Assembly: GCA_028288085.1 (NCBI GenBank)
Contig: JAQBOK010000357.1
Coordinates: 1 to 52,073 of the forward strand
Direction: 5' to 3'
DNA: 52,073 nucleotides
Source of the DNA: Mucilaginibacter sp.
Lineage (GTDB): Bacteria; Bacteroidota; Bacteroidia; Sphingobacteriales; Sphingobacteriaceae
The translations under genes were made by a program, and so were the position numbers. A model generated the notes under the pieces. The model was not told the origin of the DNA and did no database searches. It was given only the letters and a program-made list of their open reading frames with translations. Shown in pieces: positions 43,889-52,073 of the stretch (the first letter of the stretch is position 1; every line of letters begins with the position of its first letter).

Positions 43889-44434
43889 ATGTTAAAGAAA
43901 AAAAAGAAAGAAGATACAGAAAACGCAGAACACTTAAATGATGTGATGGACGACCAGCAAAATGGTGCCGGTGAATCTGAAATATCACCTGAAGAATTAT
44001 TTAAACAGGAACTGGCCCTGGCCAATGACAGATACTTGCGTTTATATGCTGAATTTGACAATTTCAGAAGGCGTACTGCCAAAGAACGTGAAGAAGCAAG
44101 AAAATCAGAAGGTAAAGATGTAATTGTGGCCCTGTTACCTGTATTGGACGACTTTGACCGTGCACTTAGATCAATAGAAAACTCGACGGATGTAGTTGCC
44201 GTAAAAGAGGGAGTAGCACTAATTCAAAATAAATTAAAAAATGTTCTTTCGCAAAAAGGATTGACAGAAATGCAATCAATAGGTACTGCTTTTGATCCTG
44301 AAATACATGAAGCCATCACCAATATTCCTGCGCCATCAGATGATTTGAAAGGCAAAGTGGTTGATGAAATGGAGAAAGGCTATTATTTGAATGATAAAGT
44401 AGCGCGTTTTGCGAAAGTTATAGTAGGAAGTTAA
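43889..44434 (+). CDS. grpE: Nucleotide exchange factor GrpE
   Basis: I use the ATG at 43889 (MLKKKKKEDTENAEH); an in-frame TTG at 43868 gives a longer version. The 181-aa protein has an acidic N-terminus, a long coiled coil (about 40-95, L-A-N-D-R-Y-L-R-L-Y-A-E-F-D-N-F-R-R-R) and the beta-rich C-terminal domain (D-P-E-I-H-E-A-I, then G-Y-Y-L-N-D-K). It releases ADP from DnaK. dnaJ follows after 108 bp; dnaK is elsewhere. Confidence 0.95.
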   Translation: MLKKKKKEDTENAEHLNDVMDDQQNGAGESEISPEELFKQELALANDRYLRLYAEFDNFRRRTAKEREEARKSEGKDVIVALLPVLDDFDRALRSIENSTDVVAVKEGVALIQNKLKNVLSQKGLTEMQSIGTAFDPEIHEAITNIPAPSDDLKGKVVDEMEKGYYLNDKVARFAKVIVGS

Positions 44435-44542
44435 TTATTGAGTTATCAAATTATTGATTTACAAATTCATATTTCAATAGTTTAATGTTTGTCTATTCAA
44501 TAATTCAGTAAGTCAATAATTCAATAATTGAAATAAAAATCA

Positions 44543-45706
44543 ATGTCAAAAAGAGATTACTACGATGTATTAGGTGTTTCCAGGGGTTCCGATGCCGATG
44601 AGATCAAAAAAGCCTATCGGAAGATGGCTATCAAATATCACCCGGATAAAAACGAGGGCGATAAACAGGCTGAAGAAAAATTCAAGGAAGCAGCCGAAGC
44701 ATACGAAGTGCTGAGCAATGCCGAAAAACGCCAACGCTATGACCAGTTTGGCCACGCAGCCAATGCACAATCTGCCAATGGCGGCGGTGGCTATGGTGGC
44801 GGTGGCATGAATATGGAAGACATATTCAGCCAGTTTGGCGATATATTTGGCGGGGGTAGCCCATTCGACGGCTTTTTTGGCGGTGGCAGGCAAAGCAGCG
44901 GCGGACGCCGTGTAGCGCGTGGAAGCAATTTGCGAATCAAAGTAAGGTTAACCCTTGAAGAAATTGCCAGCGGCGCAGAAAAGAAAATCAAGGTAAACAA
45001 ACAGATAATTTGTAAAACCTGTGATGGTTCGGGGGCAAAGGATAAATCATCTTTTCAAACCTGTAAAACCTGTGGTGGCCAGGGCGCGGTGCGCAGGGTA
45101 ACCAATACCATACTGGGCCAGATGCAAACTACCAGCACCTGCCCTACCTGTAACGGAGAAGGCTCAATAATTACTTCAAAATGTACTGTTTGCCATGGTG
45201 ACGGCGTAGTTCGTGGCGAGGAAACGATTAGTATTAATATTCCAGCAGGTGTAAGTGAAGGTATGCAGCTAAGTATGAGCGGCAAAGGCAATGCTGCCCC
45301 ACGTGGCGGTGTACCGGGAGACCTGATCATTCTGATTGAAGAGATACCGCACGAAACATTGAAACGTGATGGCAACAACGTGATCTACGACTTGCACATC
45401 AATTTTGTTGATGCGGCCATTGGTACCAGCGTTGAAGTGCCTACTATTGACGGCAAAGTCAAAATTAAGATTGACCCCGGAACCCAGGGTGGTAAAATAC
45501 TGCGATTGAAAGCAAAAGGTGTACCGGAAGTAAATTCGTATCATCGTGGCGACCAGTTAGTTCACATCAATATCTGGACACCGAAAGCTTTAAGCCGCGA
45601 AGAAAGGGAGATGTTAGAAAAACTGCAAGACTCACCAAACTTCAAACCAAGTCCCGGCAAAAACGAGAAAAGCTTTTTTGAGCGAATGAAAGAATATTTT
45701 GAGTAA
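44543..45706 (+). CDS. dnaJ: Co-chaperone DnaJ
   Basis: The 387-aa protein is a class A DnaJ. The J domain (1-70) contains H-P-D-K-N. The Gly/Phe region (about 78-115) is Gly-rich ([10 protein letters not shown]). Four zinc motifs follow: [24 protein letters not shown] and C-T-V-C-H-G-D-G. The C-terminal substrate-binding domains are complete. It stimulates DnaK ATPase. The spacer from grpE is made of short AT-rich direct repeats (caataattcaataattg). Confidence 0.97.
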   Translation: MSKRDYYDVLGVSRGSDADEIKKAYRKMAIKYHPDKNEGDKQAEEKFKEAAEAYEVLSNAEKRQRYDQFGHAANAQSANGGGGYGGGGMNMEDIFSQFGDIFGGGSPFDGFFGGGRQSSGGRRVARGSNLRIKVRLTLEEIASGAEKKIKVNKQIICKTCDGSGAKDKSSFQTCKTCGGQGAVRRVTNTILGQMQTTSTCPTCNGEGSIITSKCTVCHGDGVVRGEETISINIPAGVSEGMQLSMSGKGNAAPRGGVPGDLIILIEEIPHETLKRDGNNVIYDLHINFVDAAIGTSVEVPTIDGKVKIKIDPGTQGGKILRLKAKGVPEVNSYHRGDQLVHINIWTPKALSREEREMLEKLQDSPNFKPSPGKNEKSFFERMKEYFE

Positions 45707-45742
45707 CCATAGAAGTCTATAAGTCCGAAAGATAAAATTTAG

Positions 45743-45776
45743 AGCCTGAAATCAATTTGATTTTGGGCTTTTTATT
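45743..45776. terminator. Terminator after dnaJ
   Basis: Stem agcc-t-gaaatcaa / ttgattt-tg-ggct followed by a T-rich tail (tttttatttctt). It reaches into the stop region of the convergent nucleoside hydrolase gene. Confidence 0.7.
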
Positions 45777-46761
45777 TCTTAACCGGCTGATGCATGATCA
45801 ACTCATTAATAATATCCTGAACTTTTTTACAATCCATTTTCTCGACCAAATACGCCTGCTCTTTTCCGTTATTGTCCCAGGTATTGCTGCCATCATCGGC
45901 TACTTTTATCCTGCCGGGATGCAATGTATAATAAGATGAATATCCTTTTATGGCCACCAGCACGGCTGTTTCATCCCAGCTTTTACGGCCCAGGGAATCC
46001 TCTTTCGCTTTGGGTATTGATATCTGGAATACATCTTTTACAGGATCATTTTTTATAGTCTCGTTATGAATCAAAGGCAAGCCTGCAAGTACCCTCGCTC
46101 CTATCTCAAATCCGCTGAAAATAATTGGTGTGGGCCAGCTGTGGTACACATTTTGCGATGCAATGGCATCCTTCATCACATTAAATTCATAACCTGATGG
46201 AAATTTACCGCCCATACACACTAATAGTTTTACTTTCTTTTTAACCAACAGTTTTCCGTCAAGTGGAGAATATTCATCAGTAGTAGAATTCAATAGGTTG
46301 AATAGATTAGTTAAAAACCCAACAGTTACAATGGTGACACTATTGTCTGGCTGTGATGCCAATACTTCGCGATAAACTTTTACCGCATCAGGCACTTCGT
46401 CATTGATCTTTATACGATGCGGATATTTTACTAATAAAGTATCGGTCCAATGCTGCCAGTCGCGCAGTTCCAATGCATTGCCTTTGGGCACACCGATAGG
46501 AATATCAGGGCGATTAAAATAAGTATTGAATATATTTAAAACAGCAGCAACCCCTTCGTATTTTGTGCTGGCAACCGTAGCCAGTATATTAGCTTCCCCT
46601 TTGTCGGCAAGTGCATGCAGAATAGTAATTGCCCCCACATCATCGTAGTCCGGGCCCATATCGCTGTCAAAAATGATATTGACGGGTTTGATCGTTTGCG
46701 CAGAGCTTTTGGCTACTACAGAGAATATGCAAAGGCAAAACAGGATGATACCATATTTCAT
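45772..46761 (-). CDS. Exported nucleoside hydrolase
   Basis: The 329-aa protein has a signal peptide (1-21, S-S-A|Q-T). The nucleoside hydrolase calcium-binding motif I-F-D-S-D-M-G-P-D-Y-D-D is at 30-41. Further family motifs are V-T-V-G-F-L-T-N, C-M-G-G-K-F-P, E-F-N-V-M-K-D and W-D-E-T-A-V. The enzyme should hydrolyse the N-glycosidic bond of ribonucleosides in the periplasm, salvaging bases and ribose. The gene stands alone. Confidence 0.92.
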   Translation of the reverse strand: MKYGIILFCLCIFSVVAKSSAQTIKPVNIIFDSDMGPDYDDVGAITILHALADKGEANILATVASTKYEGVAAVLNIFNTYFNRPDIPIGVPKGNALELRDWQHWTDTLLVKYPHRIKINDEVPDAVKVYREVLASQPDNSVTIVTVGFLTNLFNLLNSTTDEYSPLDGKLLVKKKVKLLVCMGGKFPSGYEFNVMKDAIASQNVYHSWPTPIIFSGFEIGARVLAGLPLIHNETIKNDPVKDVFQISIPKAKEDSLGRKSWDETAVLVAIKGYSSYYTLHPGRIKVADDGSNTWDNNGKEQAYLVEKMDCKKVQDIINELIMHQPVKK

Positions 46762-46876
46762 TGTGTGTGTAAGGTAATTATTAAATTTTTATTGCGGGTC
46801 CATTGGATAAAAAGCACTCCCTTTCCTGTAACAATTTTTCCTACATTTAATCCAAAGTAAAAAAACTGATCTTCTT

Positions 46877-47785
46877 ATGCTAAGCATTCGACACATCGAA
46901 AAGCAATACGCAGGCCACAAGGCCCTGAGTGATGTAAGTTTAGAAGTTGAAAGCGGTCAAATATTCGGTCTTTTAGGTCCGAATGGGGCCGGTAAAACCT
47001 CGCTTATCCGCATCATCAATCAAATTACCGCACCAGATTCAGGCGAAGTCTATTTTAACGGCGAACGTCTTAACCAGTCGCACATTGATAAAATTGGCTA
47101 TTTGCCCGAAGAGCGCGGCCTCTACAAAAAAATGGAGATCGGCGAACAGATGATCTACCTGGCACGACTTAAAGGGCTAACCCGCGATGAGGCTACCAAA
47201 CGTTTAAAAACCTGGTTTGAAAAATTAGGAATGGAGACATGGTGGAAAAAGAAGATCGAAGAGCTGTCAAAAGGCATGCAGCAAAAGGCCCAGTTTGTGG
47301 CGACAGTATTGCATGAGCCTGATCTGATCATTCTTGATGAGCCTTTCAGCGGATTCGACCCTGTAAATGCTGAACTGATAAAGGATGAGATATTAGAGCT
47401 TAACCGAAAAGGCGCAACCATCTTATTCTCAACACATCGAATGGAATCAGTTGAGGAGCTATGCGACTCCATCGCATTGATTAATCTTTCGCACAAAATA
47501 TTAGATGGCAAAGTTAAAACTATTCGTAACTCTTACCGCAATAATACCTACCTGGTGGAGTACAGTGGTAACGCACCGAGCTTTGCCGGGACTCAACCAT
47601 TCGAAATATTAAGCGAGGGTAAAGATGATGATCGGTATACTATGAAAATCAGCCTTACACCAGGCAATACAGCCAACGAAGTATTACAATACTTGATCCC
47701 CAAAGTGCATATCCATATGCTGCAGGAAGTGATACCGAGCATGAACGAAATTTTTATTGAACACGTAAATAAAAAATCTGCCTAA
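46877..47785 (+). CDS. ABC-2 exporter ATP-binding subunit (NatA-like)
   Basis: The 302-aa protein has Walker A G-P-N-G-A-G-K-T-S (34-42), a degenerate signature L-S-K-G-M-Q-Q-K-A and Walker B L-I-I-L-D-E-P-F-S-G-F-D-P. A C-terminal DUF4162-like region (about 225-302) is typical of NatA-type exporters. The permease gene follows after 2 bp. The pair is distinct from the exporter at 15195-17614. Confidence 0.92.
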   Translation: MLSIRHIEKQYAGHKALSDVSLEVESGQIFGLLGPNGAGKTSLIRIINQITAPDSGEVYFNGERLNQSHIDKIGYLPEERGLYKKMEIGEQMIYLARLKGLTRDEATKRLKTWFEKLGMETWWKKKIEELSKGMQQKAQFVATVLHEPDLIILDEPFSGFDPVNAELIKDEILELNRKGATILFSTHRMESVEELCDSIALINLSHKILDGKVKTIRNSYRNNTYLVEYSGNAPSFAGTQPFEILSEGKDDDRYTMKISLTPGNTANEVLQYLIPKVHIHMLQEVIPSMNEIFIEHVNKKSA

Positions 47786-47787
47786 CT

Positions 47788-49041
47788 ATGAATAAAGTTT
47801 TATTGATTATACAACGTGAATATATCACAAGGGTAAGAAAGAAATCGTTTATTGTAATGATTTTTGTGGTGCCGGCTTTGATCCTGGCGATGGGTGGCGC
47901 CATTACATTAATAGCAAAAGATAGCGGCACACCAGAAACGGAGCAAACCATCAAAGTGATAGATGATAGCGGGGTTTTTGGCGGTCGGTTTCACAATAAA
48001 AAGAATATTACTTTCCAAGGGGCATCTCAGTCGGTAACCTCAGTTAAAGCTGACCTGAAAAAACAGCTCGATGAATTTTTACTGGTGATACCCACCATTT
48101 ACAAGAAAAAAGATGCTGTACAGATCTATTCACAAAAAAAGCCTGGAATTGCACTTACCAACGAAATAGAAAAGCAAATGAATGATATTGCTGTGAGCAA
48201 CGATATGTTAAAGCATCACATAGATACTGCTGTAATGCATTCTATAAAAAGTGATATCTCGCTTAACCCCGTTGAAATAACAGATACCGGTGAGAAAAAA
48301 GCCAACCTTGGAGCAAACGTTGGTGTAGGTATTGGATGCGCTATTTTAATTTACATTTCGCTATTTATTTATGGGGCGCAGGTAATGCGTGGTGTTATTG
48401 AAGAGAAAACCAGCCGTATTATTGAAGTGATCATATCTTCTGTAAAACCCTTTCAATTAATGCTGGGTAAAATAATTGGTGTGGGGTTGGTTGGGTTAAC
48501 GCAGTTTGCAGCATGGATCATTCTATCCATTATATCAGTAAAAATTGCAGGTTCGGCATTCTCCTCGCCGCAGGGTTCTGTTATGAGCTTTTTGGCTATT
48601 TTAAAAACTATACCCTTTGGATATATCATGGGTGTTTTCATATTCTATTTTTTAACCGGGTACTTGTTATATAGCGCATTGTTTGCCGCCGTAGGCTCTG
48701 CAGTTGACAGTGAGACAGAAACACAGCAGTTTATGTTTCCTATTACCCTTCCCTTATTATTTACTTACATACTGTCCGTTTCTGTCTTATTCCAGGCGCC
48801 GGATAGTCCATTAGCGGTTTGGCTTTCTATGATTCCTTTTACCGCACCTGTAGCCATGATGGTCAGGATTCCTTTTGGTGGCGTTACCACCACGCAACTG
48901 GTTATATCCATGTCTTTAATGGTTGTAGGTTTTCTATTTACCACTTATGTGGCCGCCCGTATATACAGGGTAGGTATTTTAATGTACGGTAAAAAGGCAA
49001 GCTTTAAAGAATTGAGTAAATGGTTCTTCTACAAAGAGTAA
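47788..49041 (+). CDS. ABC-2 exporter permease (NatB-like)
   Basis: The 417-aa protein has one N-terminal helix (about 20-42), a soluble extracytoplasmic domain (about 43-170), then five or six helices (about 175-400). The motif V-M-R-G-V-I-E-E-K-T-S-R-I-I-E-V-I-I-S-S-V-K-P before the second helix is the classic ABC-2 permease coupling segment of NatB/YhaP proteins. It probably exports a drug or sodium. A strong hairpin follows. Confidence 0.9.
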   Translation: MNKVLLIIQREYITRVRKKSFIVMIFVVPALILAMGGAITLIAKDSGTPETEQTIKVIDDSGVFGGRFHNKKNITFQGASQSVTSVKADLKKQLDEFLLVIPTIYKKKDAVQIYSQKKPGIALTNEIEKQMNDIAVSNDMLKHHIDTAVMHSIKSDISLNPVEITDTGEKKANLGANVGVGIGCAILIYISLFIYGAQVMRGVIEEKTSRIIEVIISSVKPFQLMLGKIIGVGLVGLTQFAAWIILSIISVKIAGSAFSSPQGSVMSFLAILKTIPFGYIMGVFIFYFLTGYLLYSALFAAVGSAVDSETETQQFMFPITLPLLFTYILSVSVLFQAPDSPLAVWLSMIPFTAPVAMMVRIPFGGVTTTQLVISMSLMVVGFLFTTYVAARIYRVGILMYGKKASFKELSKWFFYKE

Positions 49042-49060
49042 CAGTTATTCACATAAATTG

Positions 49061-49104
49061 ATAAACAATCCCTTAAATCCTAAACAATTTAAGGGATTGT
49101 TTAT
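49061..49104 (+). terminator. 18-bp hairpin terminator after the exporter
   Basis: Perfect inverted repeat ataaacaatcccttaaat / atttaagggattgtttat with an 8-nt loop, followed by tttta. It ends only 9 bp before the Ppx ATG. Confidence 0.8.
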
Positions 49105-49113
49105 TTTAGATGC

Positions 49114-50040
49114 ATGGATAAACGCGTTGCCGTAATGGACCTGGGTACTAATACCTTTCATTTGCTAATTGCTGAAGGCGGCATTGATAATTTCAACGAA
49201 ATTGTTCATCAGCATGTAGCCGTTAAAATTGGCGAAGGCGGTATCAACAAAGGCATCATTTTACCTGTTGCTTTTAATCGGGGTGTAACCACGATGAAGA
49301 AATTTCAGCAGGATATCGCGGCAAATGATGTAAGCCGGGTGAAAGCCATCGCTACATCTGCGTTGCGTTGTGCCTCTAATGGCAATGATTTTATTAACCG
49401 GGTTAAAGACGAAACGGGTATCGAAATTGAAATTATTGATGGTGACCGCGAAGCCGCTTATATATACCAGGGCGTTAAAGCGAGCGATCTTTTATCGACT
49501 AAGAACTCTTTAATCATTGATATTGGTGGCGGCAGCGTTGAGTTTATTATAGGTAACAATGAACACCTAACCTGGAAACAAAGCTTTGAGATTGGCGCCG
49601 CGAGGTTAATGGAAAAGTTCCATCACACCGATCCCATACCGCCCGCCTCTATTGAAGCATTGAATTTATTTCTCGAAAATACGCTTACGGATCTGTTCGC
49701 TGCCGTTGAAGTAACTCCACTTGATAATATAATTGGCTCGTCAGGCGCTTTTGAAACTTTTGCCGAATTGATAGAATCAGAAAGGAGCGATTTATTTGAT
49801 CTGAAGAAGATCAAGGTCTATGATTTTGATAAAGAGGAATTATTGAACGTAACCGATCAACTGATCATTTCATCCCATACCGAACGAGCGAGCAATAACT
49901 ATATTATACCGGTTAGGGTTGATATGATCGTAGTGGCATCACTCATCACCCGTTATATTATGCAAAGGCTGGATATTAAAAATGTTGCCTTATGTACTTA
50001 TTCCTTAAAAGAGGGTGTGCTGGCTGAATTGATGGATTGA
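49114..50040 (+). CDS. ppx: Ppx/GppA-family phosphatase (exopolyphosphatase)
   Basis: The 308-aa protein has the two actin-like halves of the Ppx/GppA family: M-D-L-G-T-N-T-F-H-L at 8-17, A-T-S-A-L-R near 70-75, D-G-D-R-E-A-A near 109-115 and I-D-I-G-G-G-S-V-E-F at about 132-141. It is the short form without the C-terminal HD domain. Such enzymes degrade polyphosphate or hydrolyse pppGpp. Its ATG lies just behind a strong terminator hairpin, leaving no room for an ordinary promoter. Confidence 0.88.
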   Translation: MDKRVAVMDLGTNTFHLLIAEGGIDNFNEIVHQHVAVKIGEGGINKGIILPVAFNRGVTTMKKFQQDIAANDVSRVKAIATSALRCASNGNDFINRVKDETGIEIEIIDGDREAAYIYQGVKASDLLSTKNSLIIDIGGGSVEFIIGNNEHLTWKQSFEIGAARLMEKFHHTDPIPPASIEALNLFLENTLTDLFAAVEVTPLDNIIGSSGAFETFAELIESERSDLFDLKKIKVYDFDKEELLNVTDQLIISSHTERASNNYIIPVRVDMIVVASLITRYIMQRLDIKNVALCTYSLKEGVLAELMD

Positions 50041-50118
50041 GACAAATTGTATCTTTTCTAAATCAAATTAAAAAATGTTGGCATCCTTTGTATATTGCAA
50101 CTTTATCACCGCATTACC

Positions 50119-52073
50119 ATGAAACTAAAATTTATACCTATTGGCTTCCTATTGCTTTTAACCATTTCTGTATACGCACAAAGAAAACAGCAAAAACAAG
50201 CTAATATCGATACCATCATATCCAACTACCAGCCTGCCGACCTGTTTTCACCGCTATTTTATCCGCAAAGAGGAAATGAATTTCATTCTGCAAATGGTGA
50301 ACCGGGGCCAAAATACTGGCAAAACAAGGTTTATTATCAATTAAAAGCTAGTATTGATACAACGACTAAGACCCTTACCGCGACAGAAAATATTGAATAC
50401 GTAAATAACAGCCCGGATGCATTGCAATATTTATGGCTGCAATTAGATCAGAATACTTATAAAAAGGATGCACGGTCAAACTTTGCTACCGGCGTGTTTC
50501 CTGCCGCTAACCAACATACAGGAGGTTACCAGATCGAATCAGTGATTATTAATTATGGCGACGTACATAAAACAGCTAATTTCATTATTACAGACACACG
50601 TATGCAGATACGCCTGCCAAAATCAATGCTACCAAACGGCGGACGGATAAACCTGGCTATCAAATATCATTATACAATTCCCGGCAGTTTTGGCGGAAGA
50701 ACGGATTATACTGATACCAAAAATGGCAAAATTTACGAAATAGCACAGTGGTTCCCCCGTATGTGTGTGTATGACGACAGCCAGGGCTGGGACACTTTAC
50801 CGTTTTTAGGCAGCGGCGAATTTTACCTTGAATATGGTGATATTGATTATGAAGTGACTGTGCCATGGGATATGATTGTTGCAGGTTCTGGCGAGTTATT
50901 AAATCCTAAGGAAGTACTGACCTCCACACAGGTTAACAGGCTTGCTGAAGCCCGTAATAGTGATAAAACGGTAATGATACGCGGTATTGATGAAGTGAAC
51001 AACGCCTCATCGCGACCGGTGCATAAAGGAACGCTTACCTGGCACTTTAAAATGACCAATACCCGCGATGTGGCATTTGGCGCTTCAAAAGCTTATGTAT
51101 GGGATGCCGCAAGGGTTAATCTGCCCGGAGGTAAAAAATCGCTGGCCATGTCTGTTTATCCGGCCGAAAGCACCGGGGTTGACGCCTGGAGCCGTGCAAC
51201 GGAGTATCTTAAAAAATCCATTGAATATTTTTCGGAAAAATGGTTTGTTTATCCTTATCCGGTCGCTGTTAATGAAGCTGGTATAGCCGGGGGCATGGAA
51301 TATCCCGGGATTGTGTTTGATGGCATTAATGACAAGGGCAAAGAACTGTATTGGGTTACAGCGCACGAAATTGGCCACAATTGGTTCCCGATGATAGTAG
51401 GTTCAAATGAGCGCCGCTATGGATGGATGGATGAAGGCTTTAACACATTTATTGATGTATATGCCTCAGATGCCTTTAATAATGGGGAGTATGGTTTAAA
51501 ACGTGATGGGGAATATGCACCAGGTGGTGGTAACCCCGCTGATGAGATCGTGGCTACTATTGTTGATCCGGATGCCCCAACCATAATGACAACACCTGAT
51601 GGTATTCCCGAAAAATACCGGCATCCAATTACTTATTTTAAACCGGCGTTTGGTTTGGTTTTGCTGCGCGAACAGATATTAGGCAATAACCGGTTTGATT
51701 ATGCCTTTAGAAACTACATACACAAATGGGCCTATAAACATCCTCAACCCGATGACTTTTTCCGCTCGATTGAAAATGGCGCCGGGGAAGACCTTGGCTG
51801 GTTTTGGAAGGGCTGGTTCTATAATAACCTGCAACTCGACCTGGAATTAGTGGCAGCAAACTATATAGATAACGATCCCAAAAAGGGTTTGCAAGTAACC
51901 GTAGCCAACCTGGAACAGATGGCTATGCCTTTCACTATCGAAGTAAAATTAAAGGATGGTACCAAACAACGCATGCAAATACCGGTTGAGGCATGGCTTC
52001 AGAATAATATGATCACTTTTACGATACCGACTACAAAAGAAGCAGCAAAAGTAATCATCGACCCAGATTCCGC
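50119..52073 (+). CDS. M1-family metallopeptidase (3' end cut by window edge)
   Basis: The frame opens with ATG at 50119 and stays open to the right edge (651 codons seen). A signal peptide (1-20, V-Y-A|Q-R) precedes an aminopeptidase N-like N-terminal beta domain. The gluzincin site is complete: His416, Glu417 and His420 in H-E-I-G-H-N-W, then Glu439 in M-D-E-G-F after the family spacing of 18 residues. The GAMEN-type substrate motif is G-G-M-E-Y near 391. It should cleave N-terminal residues from peptides outside the cytoplasm. The C-terminal helical domain continues beyond the window. Confidence 0.92.
   Translation, partial: MKLKFIPIGFLLLLTISVYAQRKQQKQANIDTIISNYQPADLFSPLFYPQRGNEFHSANGEPGPKYWQNKVYYQLKASIDTTTKTLTATENIEYVNNSPDALQYLWLQLDQNTYKKDARSNFATGVFPAANQHTGGYQIESVIINYGDVHKTANFIITDTRMQIRLPKSMLPNGGRINLAIKYHYTIPGSFGGRTDYTDTKNGKIYEIAQWFPRMCVYDDSQGWDTLPFLGSGEFYLEYGDIDYEVTVPWDMIVAGSGELLNPKEVLTSTQVNRLAEARNSDKTVMIRGIDEVNNASSRPVHKGTLTWHFKMTNTRDVAFGASKAYVWDAARVNLPGGKKSLAMSVYPAESTGVDAWSRATEYLKKSIEYFSEKWFVYPYPVAVNEAGIAGGMEYPGIVFDGINDKGKELYWVTAHEIGHNWFPMIVGSNERRYGWMDEGFNTFIDVYASDAFNNGEYGLKRDGEYAPGGGNPADEIVATIVDPDAPTIMTTPDGIPEKYRHPITYFKPAFGLVLLREQILGNNRFDYAFRNYIHKWAYKHPQPDDFFRSIENGAGEDLGWFWKGWFYNNLQLDLELVAANYIDNDPKKGLQVTVANLEQMAMPFTIEVKLKDGTKQRMQIPVEAWLQNNMITFTIPTTKEAAKVIIDPDS

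Noticed and set aside
1..52073. tRNA, rRNA, insertion sequence or prophage genes
   Set aside because: None was seen: no cloverleaf-like GC-rich spacers, no transposase or integrase motifs.

Overview
The window looks like chromosomal DNA of a Bacteroidota, most likely Sphingobacteriaceae (Mucilaginibacter or Pedobacter type). Reasons: AT-rich gaps, weak or absent Shine-Dalgarno sequences, several TAnnTTTG promoter boxes, an MG2/TonB-plug hybrid protein, a protein with a type IX secretion C-terminal domain, a DUF6526 protein, and a complete hisGDCBHAF-IE operon with a bifunctional HisB. I see no tRNA, rRNA, insertion sequence, prophage or CRISPR array.

Layout. 1-2150: accessory-looking small genes, with a five-helix membrane protein ending in an Asn/Gly pentapeptide repeat that runs off the left edge. 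2254-5009 (minus): a blue-copper lipoprotein, a creatininase-family enzyme, and an adjacent CYTH-CHAD pair. 5207-12362: a large MG2/TonB-plug protein, small membrane proteins, two oxidoreductases, a lipoprotein and a YciI protein, most separated by strong hairpin terminators. 12559-17614: galactokinase, an RNA methyltransferase, a DUF3052/YdeI protein and an ABC-2 exporter. 17722-23742 (minus): glutamate synthase gltB-gltD. 23944-27346: a transglutaminase-like protein, a GmhB-type phosphatase and a GT-C-like membrane protein. 27543-35251: the histidine operon. 35350-41113: a WD40 protein, a 1259-aa secreted DUF2341/LamG-like protein and an NlpC/P60 hydrolase. 41240-45706: ferredoxin, acyl-CoA reductase, a 67-aa protein with ftsE, and grpE-dnaJ. 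45772-52073: a nucleoside hydrolase, a second ABC-2 exporter, a Ppx/GppA phosphatase and an M1 metallopeptidase cut by the right edge.

The strongest regulatory signal is in front of hisG. A good Bacteroidota promoter (27543-27572) is followed by a 20-codon reading frame, MNGLNLHHPHLQHRHHMATR, with six His codons in ten positions. This has the form of a histidine attenuation leader peptide, but no classical terminator with a U-tract is visible before hisG, so the mechanism may be non-standard. The his operon is also unusual because nearly every non-overlapping gap in it holds a palindromic or tandem intergenic repeat, from at least three different families.

Start codons were revised where the longest frame began at an unlikely codon or ran into a neighbour or a repeat (creatininase, MG2/plug protein, DUF6526, GmhB, HisIE, GrpE). 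Functions are read from motifs recognised by eye. No database search was run.
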